A DNA stretch of 21,229 bases from the IMG/VR virus record IMGVR_UViG_3300024265_000227, positions 1 to 21,229 of that record; one strand, 5' to 3'. Positions 1-5,509 of this stretch are shown piece after piece. The notes beneath the pieces are model-generated. The model saw only the letters and a program-made list of their open reading frames with translations. It ran no database searches and was not told the DNA's origin. Position 1 is the first letter of the stretch; each line of letters begins with the position of its first letter. This DNA comes from a virus. The translations under genes were made by a program, and so were the position numbers.

Positions 1-2
1 TA

Positions 3-1568
3 GAAAGAAATGCTCGTGACAATCAGACTTATGATCAATATCAATCTGAATATTCAAATCAGACACTTAGTACAAATATTGCAGGATTCGATGCGACAGC
101 CGGATTCTGGATGGATATAGGAAGTTCTAATTTTATAACTACAGGGGTTGGTAATTTTGGAGTTTTGAATGTTAATATTTCTAGTATCAATAATGTTATC
201 AATGCAGAATTGAGTATGAATACTCATAAGATAACTGATGTGGTTGATCCAACTTCTAATCAAGACGTGGCCACAAAAAAATATGTTGATGATACTGCTG
301 GTGGAGGAGGGGCCTTTACCGTAGACCATATTAATGATTGGGCAAAGATGACTGATGCAAATTATTCTTTAGTTCCAAATGCAACTGGAAGTGGAGTAGA
401 ATTCAATGATCTTGGTAAAAATTCTGCAAATGAAAAATGGGCTGATTGTTATTTGTCTGGATTTCTTTATGCAGACTCTGGAATTCAGGTTAATGGAAAT
501 GATGTCATAGTGGAAATTGCTTCATCTACTGATAATGCAATACCAAGATGGAACGGAACCGGAGGTGGAGCATTACAAAATTCTGGTTGCACAATAAATG
601 ATTCCAATGTTTTATCCTGTTCTGGATTGCAGGTAAACGGAAGTGGTGGTTTTACAGCATATATTGCAGGGACACTTGGAGTTACTGGAAATTGGACATT
701 GAGTGGAGCTGCACAATCAACTCTTAATATGAATAGTCAAGATATTGATAATGTAGAAGATTTGGAAGTTAATGATTTGTTTGATCATAATCAAGGATTT
801 ATTTTTTGTGCCGATGATTTCGAATTGGATGATGTAGAGCAAATAAGAGCAGATACTAATAACCTAGTAATAACAGGTGGATCTGATCCAGTTACTATTG
901 GTGGAGCAAGTATATTTGGAAATAATTCTGATTTATGGGTGGTAAGTGATTTAGATGTAAATGGAACAAAGAACTGTGTCGTTAATGCCAAGGATGGAAG
1001 AACATATATTTTCGCTGCTATAGAAAGTCCAGAATTATGGTTTGAAGAAAAAATGAGTTCTCAGTTGGTAAGTGGAGAAAAAGAAATAATCTTAGATCCA
1101 AGATTTATTGCAAGCACAGTAATAGACGCACTTCATCCCATTAATGCAATTGCAACTCCAACAAATCAATGTAATGGATTATGGGTAGAGAAAAAGTTTG
1201 ACAGGGTGATAGTTCATGAATTAAATAATGGAACTTCTGATTCTACTTTTGATATTACATTGTCAGCAAAGAGACTTGGATATGAAGACTTAAGATTTGA
1301 TGAATATTTGAAAGACACTGATATAAATGGACAATACAAAAAATCAAACGAAGAATTGATTATGGAGAAGAAACCGTTAATTATTAAAACTATGGAGATT
1401 AAGAAACACTATCCATCATTGAAACAAAAAATCAAAAAAGAAAAGAATCCAAATTTGAAAAGAAAGTTAAGACAAGAGTTCAAGGAAGAGCGTAAAAAGG
1501 TAAGTGTTCTTCGAGAAGAGATGGTAAAATTAAACGAAAAACACAAAAACAAAAAATGGAAGGGTTAA
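3..1568 (+). CDS. Tail fibre / receptor-binding-like protein, C-terminal part (5' truncated by window)
   Basis: The frame is open from base 3 with no stop, so the first ATG at 111 is internal and the real start lies left of the window; 521 residues are visible. The text is glycine-, asparagine- and serine-rich beta-structure typical of phage fibres, with the collar-like motif VATKKYVDD followed by a glycine run near residues 90-105. Around residues 330-455 is a domain I recognise from the C-termini of many bacterial and viral surface or fibre proteins (pattern SPELWFE...LDPRF...CNGLWVEKK...HELNNGTSD...AKRLGYED). The last ~75 residues are very Lys/Glu-rich and predicted coiled coil, an odd end for a fibre. 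Host adsorption is inferred from composition and the domain pattern; the exact position in the tail is not shown. Confidence 0.7.
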   Translation, partial: ERNARDNQTYDQYQSEYSNQTLSTNIAGFDATAGFWMDIGSSNFITTGVGNFGVLNVNISSINNVINAELSMNTHKITDVVDPTSNQDVATKKYVDDTAGGGGAFTVDHINDWAKMTDANYSLVPNATGSGVEFNDLGKNSANEKWADCYLSGFLYADSGIQVNGNDVIVEIASSTDNAIPRWNGTGGGALQNSGCTINDSNVLSCSGLQVNGSGGFTAYIAGTLGVTGNWTLSGAAQSTLNMNSQDIDNVEDLEVNDLFDHNQGFIFCADDFELDDVEQIRADTNNLVITGGSDPVTIGGASIFGNNSDLWVVSDLDVNGTKNCVVNAKDGRTYIFAAIESPELWFEEKMSSQLVSGEKEIILDPRFIASTVIDALHPINAIATPTNQCNGLWVEKKFDRVIVHELNNGTSDSTFDITLSAKRLGYEDLRFDEYLKDTDINGQYKKSNEELIMEKKPLIIKTMEIKKHYPSLKQKIKKEKNPNLKRKLRQEFKEERKKVSVLREEMVKLNEKHKNKKWKG

Positions 1569-1756
1569 AAAAAGAAAACATAAAGAAGGTTACTAAGAAT
1601 GAAGATTCAGTTGATGTAACTTTTGAAAACAAAGTCCAAATTAATATTGATACTTTGAAAATGAGATACAATATTCTGAATGGTCAGATAGACAGATTAA
1701 CTCAAGAAAGAGAAAAGATTTTAGAAATAGCAAAACAATCTAAGATAATTTTATAA
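1556..1756 (+). CDS. Small coiled-coil protein, unknown function
   Basis: This 66-residue protein starts inside the last 13 bases of the fibre-like gene and ends in TAATG, sharing one base with the next start, so it is probably translationally coupled on both sides. Residues 1-30 are charged; residues 35-60 (MRYNILNGQIDRLTQEREKI) form a heptad-like helix. Small coiled-coil proteins next to fibres can be fibre chaperones or virion connectors, but nothing here proves that role. I do not recognise a family. Confidence 0.6.
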   Translation: MEGLKKENIKKVTKNEDSVDVTFENKVQINIDTLKMRYNILNGQIDRLTQEREKILEIAKQSKIIL

Positions 1757-2136
1757 TGAAAAAAGAAAAAGTAGATCTAAGGTGGAGAGTAATTTCTGTA
1801 GTTTTTGTACTTTGTATTGTATTTTTATTAATTGCCTTTTATAATATTTATCAAGAAGTGAAGGAAACTAAAAGATTCAATTCTTTAGAGGGTATGTGTG
1901 AAAGAATAAAGATAACTCCTAGTTGGATGAATTCCAGGGGAACATTGGTTGGTGAGGGTTTCCAAATTTTTGGTGGTAATATGACTGGAATAGTTGATAT
2001 GTTAATAGATGAGCCTGTTTATTTTCTTTACAGTTCTTCTTGTCCAGCATGCCTAAATCAAATAACATTATTTGGAGATGATTGGAAGAAGTATGAAGAA
2101 AGTAATTTAACAATCGATTGTTTAAAATTAAAATAA
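1756..2136 (+). CDS. Membrane-anchored thioredoxin-like CPAC protein
   Basis: The 126-residue protein has a positively charged N-terminus, one strong hydrophobic segment at about residues 11-29, and a C-terminal segment with a strand-like stretch (EPVYFLY, 86-92) followed by SSSCPACL, giving Cys96 and Cys99 in the CxxC position of thioredoxin/DsbA-type active sites. By the positive-inside rule the redox end should face outside the cytoplasm. The protein stops about 27 residues after the CPAC motif, so only the first strand and active-site helix of a thioredoxin fold would be present. It follows the fibre genes with one-base TAATG coupling. A role in disulphide exchange at the envelope is inference; a simple membrane protein with a chance CxxC is the alternative. 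Confidence 0.6.
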   Translation: MKKEKVDLRWRVISVVFVLCIVFLLIAFYNIYQEVKETKRFNSLEGMCERIKITPSWMNSRGTLVGEGFQIFGGNMTGIVDMLIDEPVYFLYSSSCPACLNQITLFGDDWKKYEESNLTIDCLKLK

Positions 2137-2150
2137 CCAGGAGGTGAAAA

Positions 2151-2348
2151 ATGGAAAAAAATTGGTACGAATCAAAAACTAAGTGGGCGGCTTTATTGAT
2201 TGCAGTAGGTCCAGTATTAACAACGCTTGGCGGAATGTTAAGTGGACACTTGGATATTGTTTCAGGTGTTGAAGTATTGATGGTTCAAGTAGGTGCTGTG
2301 CTTGCTGTTTTCGGAATTAGAGATCTACCTTTCGTCAATAAGGAATAG
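2151..2348 (+). CDS. Holin-like small membrane protein
   Basis: The 65-residue product begins MEKNWYESKTKWAALLIA, a WYESKT-type opening I associate with small phage holin-like proteins. It has two hydrophobic segments (about residues 12-30 and 39-57) separated by a short Gly/His/Asp turn, and a charged C-terminus. A strong Shine-Dalgarno AGGAGGTGA (2139-2147) precedes the ATG. It is the last gene of the late module before a non-coding region. Function as a holin or other membrane-active protein is inferred from size, topology and position; no endolysin gene is visible in the window. Confidence 0.65.
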   Translation: MEKNWYESKTKWAALLIAVGPVLTTLGGMLSGHLDIVSGVEVLMVQVGAVLAVFGIRDLPFVNKE

Positions 2349-2443
2349 TAGAAACCTTTATTAATTTCAATTTCTTATTTTTTATGAGTGGAAAGTTCTT
2401 ATGTCTTTGATGTAATTGCTTTGTGTTTCATAGCACCACTCTT

Positions 2444-2462
2444 TGGCCTTCGGGCCATTTTT
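2444..2462 (+). terminator. UUCG-loop hairpin with T tract, intrinsic-terminator-like
   Basis: TGGCC (2444-2448), loop TTCG, GGCCA (2453-2457), followed directly by TTTTT. The stem is perfect, UUCG is an exceptionally stable tetraloop, and the site lies about 100 bases after the last late gene. This is the classic shape of a hairpin-plus-U terminator. Archaeal termination usually needs only a U tract, so it may instead be an RNA 3' end protector or part of a small RNA. Confidence 0.6.
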
Positions 2463-2475
2463 CATTCTTAACCTA

Positions 2476-2652
2476 GTGTCCCTACCATTTCCTATGGAAC
2501 TTTATCGTCGAAGAATAGTTCTTTTCAATCAATACTACTTACTTTAATATATATAATACATAATACAAATATTTATAAATAAAACTTATAAAACAAAACT
2601 CCAAATTCTTGTAAAGTTTTAAAAATGTTTCCATAGGAAATGGTAGGGACAC
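2476..2652. repeat. Perfect 24-bp inverted repeat around an AT-only core
   Basis: Left arm 2476-2499 and right arm 2629-2652 are exact reverse complements over 24 bases, separated by 129 bases that are almost entirely A/T. The left side has CCTA at 2472, 2481 and 2491, roughly one helical turn apart, giving an iteron-like look. Immediate flanks (ACCTA left, AGAGT right) are not duplicated, so there is no sign of a transposon target-site duplication. Candidate roles are a replication origin, a recognition site for a dimeric DNA-binding protein, or a recombination site. Confidence 0.85.
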
Positions 2653-2683
2653 AGAGTTAGATATATGTTAGTTAGGGTAGGAG

Positions 2684-2699
2684 TAGAAAGATTTATAAA
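2684..2699 (+). promoter_or_regulatory. Archaeal BRE/TATA promoter, leaderless start
   Basis: TAGAAAG followed by A and TTTATAAA (2692-2699). The TATA centre lies 28-29 bases before the ATG at 2724, so transcription should begin at or just before the start codon; no Shine-Dalgarno is present there. The same TAGAAAG-N-TTTAWAWA string recurs at 9821-9836 with the same distance to an ATG. Confidence 0.75.
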
Positions 2700-2723
2700 G
2701 ATTAAATTCCTATTTCTATTACT

Positions 2724-3266
2724 ATGAAACACAGAAGAATTACTGAACTGTTCGGATCACGAAAAGAAGCAAGGGATTATCTATCAAATAATCCATGTTT
2801 GTTGATTGAAGGATCCAAATTATTTCAGACACAATTTAAAGTTGTTAAGGGTAAAGTTGATATTTTACTAAAAAGAGAAGATGTTTTATTCTTAGTAGAA
2901 ATAAAAGATAAAGGAAGTCTTTACTCAGCTAGACAACAGATTTCAAGATATGGTAGAATGTTTGAAAGATTTAGCCCTATTTTTCAAGGAAAAAAACTAG
3001 AGTATGTAATCGTAAAACTCCAAAAATACCTAGGTACTGATGTTTATACATACGAAGATATTGATGATGTTTTGAGTAGAAAAAATGACTATGAAACAAT
3101 CCATCTAAAAAGGACATTAGAAACACAGAATCTTCCAGAGATAAAAGAAAAAACCAGGATTGCCTCAGATAGTCCAGAGACAAAAAGAAAGTGGAAGAAA
3201 AATTGGAAAGTCGGAATGGTCAAACACGCAAAGAAAATGGAGGATAGCAAATATGGAAAAAAATAA
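2724..3266 (+). CDS. PD-(D/E)XK-type nuclease, NucS/EndoMS-like core
   Basis: The 180-residue protein contains a compact nuclease signature: GKVDILLK (Asp46), then LFLVEIKDKG (Glu59-x-Lys61), then a helix with ARQQISRYGRM (Gln71/Gln72, Tyr76). This D...ExK...QxxRY order is that of the NucS/EndoMS C-terminal and related archaeal restriction-like nucleases, which cut mismatched, branched or single-stranded DNA. The N-terminal 40 residues may be a small cap and the C-terminal 50 are Lys-rich, likely DNA-binding. It is the first gene after the non-coding region and has a leaderless promoter. A recombination or repair role is inferred; a defence or genome-degradation role is possible. Confidence 0.7.
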   Translation: MKHRRITELFGSRKEARDYLSNNPCLLIEGSKLFQTQFKVVKGKVDILLKREDVLFLVEIKDKGSLYSARQQISRYGRMFERFSPIFQGKKLEYVIVKLQKYLGTDVYTYEDIDDVLSRKNDYETIHLKRTLETQNLPEIKEKTRIASDSPETKRKWKKNWKVGMVKHAKKMEDSKYGKK

Positions 3267-3549
3267 AGAGTTCATTGAACTTAGGGATGTTTGGGGAGAA
3301 TACACAATAAAACAAATTCATAGAGATAAAACAAGAAAGCTTGTTAAGGGTCTTTTTAGATTAGGTTTGTTATCAAAATTCAAATCAAATTTTAATAAAA
3401 AATCAATAACAAAAGCAATATGTTATATTAATTTTATGATACCATGTACTGCTTGGCCAATAACTAATCCATTAATAATAAAGGCTTCTAATTGTATTAA
3501 TATGGACAAAATCCAAAGAAAAATAAATTGTTTTAGGATAAAATTCTGA
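3253..3549 (+). CDS. Small basic protein, unknown
   Basis: The frame is open from 3160, but the ATG at 3253 is preceded by GGAGG (3239-3243) at good spacing and overlaps the nuclease end by only 14 bases, so 98 residues are preferred. The N-terminal third is charged (DVWGEYTIKQIHRDKTRKL), possibly a helical DNA-binding segment. The C-terminal part has scattered Cys (CYINFMIPC, NCIN, NCF) and is basic. No family recognised. The end joins the next gene as TGATG. Confidence 0.5.
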   Translation: MEKNKEFIELRDVWGEYTIKQIHRDKTRKLVKGLFRLGLLSKFKSNFNKKSITKAICYINFMIPCTAWPITNPLIIKASNCINMDKIQRKINCFRIKF

Positions 3550-3749
3550 TGGTAATTGGACATGCAATGAGTTTTCAATCAAAGAAAAAAGAATTGAAAA
3601 AGTTGATTGAGTATGGTGAGGAAAATAATTTTAATCCAGAACTTTTAGAAGATTACAAAGCTCAGTTATCACATGTTGAAACGAAACTAAAAGAGCAAAG
3701 TGAAGAAAGAGAAAGATTCAATAAATCAACAGGAGAATCAAATGGATAA
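3549..3749 (+). CDS. Small charged coiled-coil protein, unknown
   Basis: 66 residues, mostly a predicted long amphipathic helix rich in Lys and Glu (KKKELKKLIEYGEENN; ETKLKEQSEERERFNK). It starts in a TGATG junction with the gene before; the ATG at 3567 (MSFQ) is an alternative start. The 3' end carries the Shine-Dalgarno of the next gene (AGGAG at 3731-3735). Function unknown. Confidence 0.5.
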   Translation: MVIGHAMSFQSKKKELKKLIEYGEENNFNPELLEDYKAQLSHVETKLKEQSEERERFNKSTGESNG

Positions 3750-4164
3750 AGATATAAGAGTTCTTCTTGAACAAATCAAGAAATTAGAAAGTGAAGGTTT
3801 TCTTAAGTTTAATCAAAGTAGGTCTGAGGTAATGGATTTTATTGAGAATGATATGGAGTATGTAGTTTTTGGGAAAGAAGAATCAGTTACAAAATATTCA
3901 TCATGCAGAGAGGCCTGTGGAATGTCATTGTATCAACTTAATAAGTTTGTTGATAAAGAATTGAAATCTGATTCAGAAGAGGCAAATAAAGATTATTCTC
4001 ATGAAGAAAGAGTTTTAATGCATAAATATTGTATGGAAAATAATCTTAGAGATACTTGGTTTAATCTTGTTACTTGGAAAAAATTGGGAATTATATTTTT
4101 AAACAACAGTGATTACGATGTCATAAAATTTCACAAGAAGAAAGCCAAGGAGGAATTGATATGA
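3742..4164 (+). CDS. Unknown protein with possible helix-turn-helix
   Basis: The frame opens at 3700, but ATG 3742 has AGGAG (3731-3735) six bases upstream and leaves only an 8-base overlap, so the 140-residue product beginning MDKDIRVLLEQ is preferred. Residues about 50-75 (SSCREACGMSLYQLNKFVDKEL) resemble a helix-turn-helix in spacing. The rest is charged and alpha-helical, with WFNLVTWKKLGIIF near the end. It ends in ATGA with the next gene. No family assignment. Confidence 0.55.
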   Translation: MDKDIRVLLEQIKKLESEGFLKFNQSRSEVMDFIENDMEYVVFGKEESVTKYSSCREACGMSLYQLNKFVDKELKSDSEEANKDYSHEERVLMHKYCMENNLRDTWFNLVTWKKLGIIFLNNSDYDVIKFHKKKAKEELI

Positions 4165-4412
4165 ATCTAAGAACATTGAAAGATTTGCGTGGATTTTGGA
4201 TGCCGAATCAGGTTAAGGCAAAAAGGTATAGAATGGTAGAAGAGTCAGAATTGAGACAAGAAGCAATCAACCATATTAATCACATGAGAGCCGAGATTTC
4301 TGACTTCACTGCAAGGGATGAGTTAAATTCCAACATTAAAATAAATTCCTTGGCAGCACAAATTGGATGGATAAAAAAGTTCTTTAATATTTCTGAGGAT
4401 GATTTACAATGA
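4161..4412 (+). CDS. Small helical protein, unknown
   Basis: 83 residues, start fixed by AAGGAGG (4147-4153) and an ATGA overlap with the gene before. Sequence is helical: LKDLRGFWMPNQVKAKRYRM, then SELRQEAINHINHMRAEI and a C-terminal WIKKFFNISEDDL. The ELRQEAI...I helix is common in small viral adaptor-like proteins, but I cannot name the family. It is coupled by ATGA to a short frame at 4409. Confidence 0.55.
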   Translation: MNLRTLKDLRGFWMPNQVKAKRYRMVEESELRQEAINHINHMRAEISDFTARDELNSNIKINSLAAQIGWIKKFFNISEDDLQ

Positions 4413-4579
4413 TACAAATTAGAATGACAAGAAAGGGATTAGAGGTAGCCAGATATTTCCCATTTATAGTTTTCGGACTTATGTCTGAAGATGGGGGGGT
4501 CAATTCTTTACAGGATTCTCCCAGCCCCCTTATTATTGAGAAGGAGGTAAAACATGGAAACATTAAAAAGAGAAATTAA
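4409..4579 (+). CDS. Possible 56-residue protein overlapping the next gene
   Basis: An ATGA overlap with the gene before gives a 56-codon frame (MIQIRMTRKGLEVARYFPFI...) that runs 26 bases into the next gene, unlike the tight junctions elsewhere. It crosses a run of seven G residues (4493-4499); with one G fewer, the frame would end just before the next ATG, so a length error or programmed slip is possible. The N-terminal half looks protein-like, the second half less so. Without it, 141 bases would be non-coding. Confidence 0.4.
   Translation: MIQIRMTRKGLEVARYFPFIVFGLMSEDGGVNSLQDSPSPLIIEKEVKHGNIKKRN
4493..4529 (+). promoter_or_regulatory. G7/C5 hairpin before the annealing protein gene
   Basis: GGGGGGG (4493-4499) can pair with CCCCC (4525-4529) across a loop of about 25-27 bases, followed by TTATTATT and then the Shine-Dalgarno GGAGGT (4543-4548). 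Such GC tracts are rare in this AT-rich sequence. It could be an attenuator or a translation control element for the gene at 4554. Confidence 0.35.
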
Positions 4580-5141
4580 GGCTGTTTCACTTGGAAGATT
4601 GAAAGATGGATCAATAGGATTCATGACGACAGAAGAAGAAGGTAAATGGTACAATGTCCAAGGCGAATCAGAACAATTAGAGGCAATGGTTAAGGATGTA
4701 GTTGCAAAGGGAAATATTATTGAGTTTCAATACAATAATGGAATTGTAGGAAGTTTGAAATTAGTTGAAAAAGCTCCAGAAAAGAAATCTGAGAATTGGG
4801 CTGACGAAATGAATAACTTTGAAGATTTGCTTGCCGATGCTCATGAGAAGTACAAAGACAAATTGGAAATTCGAACTGAGGTTATGAGAGATGCAGAAGG
4901 AAATGCAATGATTGACTTAGAAAAGAAGTTTGCGTTTTTCAAATGCGAAGTAATTGTTGATGGAAAAACATTTATGGGGCATGGAGATGCAACCAAAGAA
5001 AATGTAACGAGTAATCTAATACAACCACATTTCATAAGAATGGCTGAAACAAGATCAATTGTTAGAGCATTAAGATTCGCAACAAACAATGCAAAAGTTG
5101 CTGTTGAAGAGACTGACGATGTTCCAAAAGAAAAACAATGA
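4554..5141 (+). CDS. Rad52-like single-strand annealing protein candidate with OB-like N-terminus
   Basis: 195 residues, preceded by AAGGAGGT. Residues 5-72 are beta-rich and OB-like (SIGFMTTEEEGKWYNVQGE ... KGNIIEFQYNNGIVGSLKL). Residues 85-185 carry FKCEVIVDGKTFMGHGDATKEN and MAETRSIVRALRFATN (163-178), the A/M-ETR-x-x-x-RALR helix found in Rad52/Sak-type phage annealing proteins. The combination suggests ssDNA binding plus annealing for recombination-dependent replication. It lies beside a ParB-like gene and a small beta protein, a common recombination-module order. Family assignment is by motif; the OB part could be something else. Confidence 0.6.
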   Translation: METLKREIKAVSLGRLKDGSIGFMTTEEEGKWYNVQGESEQLEAMVKDVVAKGNIIEFQYNNGIVGSLKLVEKAPEKKSENWADEMNNFEDLLADAHEKYKDKLEIRTEVMRDAEGNAMIDLEKKFAFFKCEVIVDGKTFMGHGDATKENVTSNLIQPHFIRMAETRSIVRALRFATNNAKVAVEETDDVPKEKQ

Positions 5142-5422
5142 GTTTGATAAATAAGCATTTTGCAATTCTTGGATTCGAAGTTGAGGATAGAGTTACTGGA
5201 TTGAAAGGTATTGTTAGTTCGATAAGTTTTGATTTATACGGATGCATACAAGCAACGATAACTACAAAGGCTGATAAAAATAACGTCAAAGGAACTTGTT
5301 ATTGGCATGACGTTTCAAGAATAAAAATACTTAGCAAAAAACCAGTAATGCAAGTGCCAAATTTTCACTACGGCAAACTAGCCGAGGGGAAAAAAGGACC
5401 TGCAGAAAAGATGACGTTATAG
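5138..5422 (+). CDS. Small beta-barrel-like protein of a phage-widespread family
   Basis: 94 residues with ATGA coupling to the annealing protein. The pattern GFEVEDRVTGLKGIVSSISFDLYGCIQA...W.DVSRI with a C-terminal PVMQVPNF...KGPAEK matches small conserved phage proteins of unknown function that I recognise by pattern (V.D.VTG..G...S...L.GC.Q). An SH3/KOW-like barrel is likely. It is the last gene before the first regulatory cassette. Confidence 0.6.
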   Translation: MSLINKHFAILGFEVEDRVTGLKGIVSSISFDLYGCIQATITTKADKNNVKGTCYWHDVSRIKILSKKPVMQVPNFHYGKLAEGKKGPAEKMTL

Positions 5423-5509
5423 AATAACGAATTTTATTTTTTTATTTTTTTTTAAAAAAACCTGGCGAGGTTAAACGCAAACCTGAACTAAATTCAGGGA
5501 GGTAAAACA
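5423..5509 (+). promoter_or_regulatory. Repeated terminator/promoter cassette, copy 1
   Basis: After the stop codon: a T-rich tract (5431-5453) interrupted by single A residues, ending in TTTTAAAA-type TATA-like sequence, then CCTGGCGAGG (5461-5470; with flanks a 5-bp stem AACCT/AGGTT around GGCG), then TTAAACGCAAAC (5471-5482). The T tract should end the upstream transcript, and the TATA-like element would start a new one about 27 bases on, within the AAACGCAAAC string. The GC-rich palindrome would then lie between TATA and start site, where archaeal repressors commonly bind. Confidence 0.65.
5482..5503 (+). promoter_or_regulatory. Hairpin abutting the Shine-Dalgarno of the ParB-like gene
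   Basis: CCTGAA (5482-5487), loop CTAAA, TTCAGG (5493-5498) is a perfect 6-bp stem whose last two G residues belong to the Shine-Dalgarno GGGAGGT (5497-5503) of the gene starting at 5510. Folding would partly mask the ribosome site. Copies 2 and 3 of the cassette lack this hairpin. Confidence 0.45.

Larger units (their letters stand above)
2349..2723. other. Main non-coding region of the window
   Basis: This 375-base gap is the only long stretch without an accepted gene. In order it holds a T-rich run after the holin-like gene, a GGCC-TTCG-GGCC hairpin followed by T residues, the left arm of a perfect 24-bp inverted repeat, a core of about 130 bases that is almost only A and T with several TATA-like strings on both strands, the right arm, a GG-rich patch with TAGG repeats (2673-2681), and a BRE/TATA promoter. 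It separates the late end of one transcription unit from the start of another, which fits a replication origin and/or a control region. Confidence 0.6.

Noticed and set aside
111-113. ATG at 111 as start of the fibre-like gene
   Set aside because: The frame is open back to base 3 and reads as sensible protein (ERNARDNQTYDQYQSEY...), so the gene is cut by the window edge.
2476-2652. Inverted repeat as a MITE or IS end pair
   Set aside because: No target-site duplication next to the arms and no transposase in the window; left as an inverted repeat of unknown role.
2349-2723. tRNA or known riboswitch in the non-coding region
   Set aside because: No cloverleaf, CCA end or recognisable aptamer core could be found by eye; only simple hairpins and the inverted repeat.
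3160-3252. Longer start for the 3253-3549 gene
   Set aside because: It would overlap the nuclease gene by more than 100 bases with no ribosome site; ATG 3253 has GGAGG at good distance.
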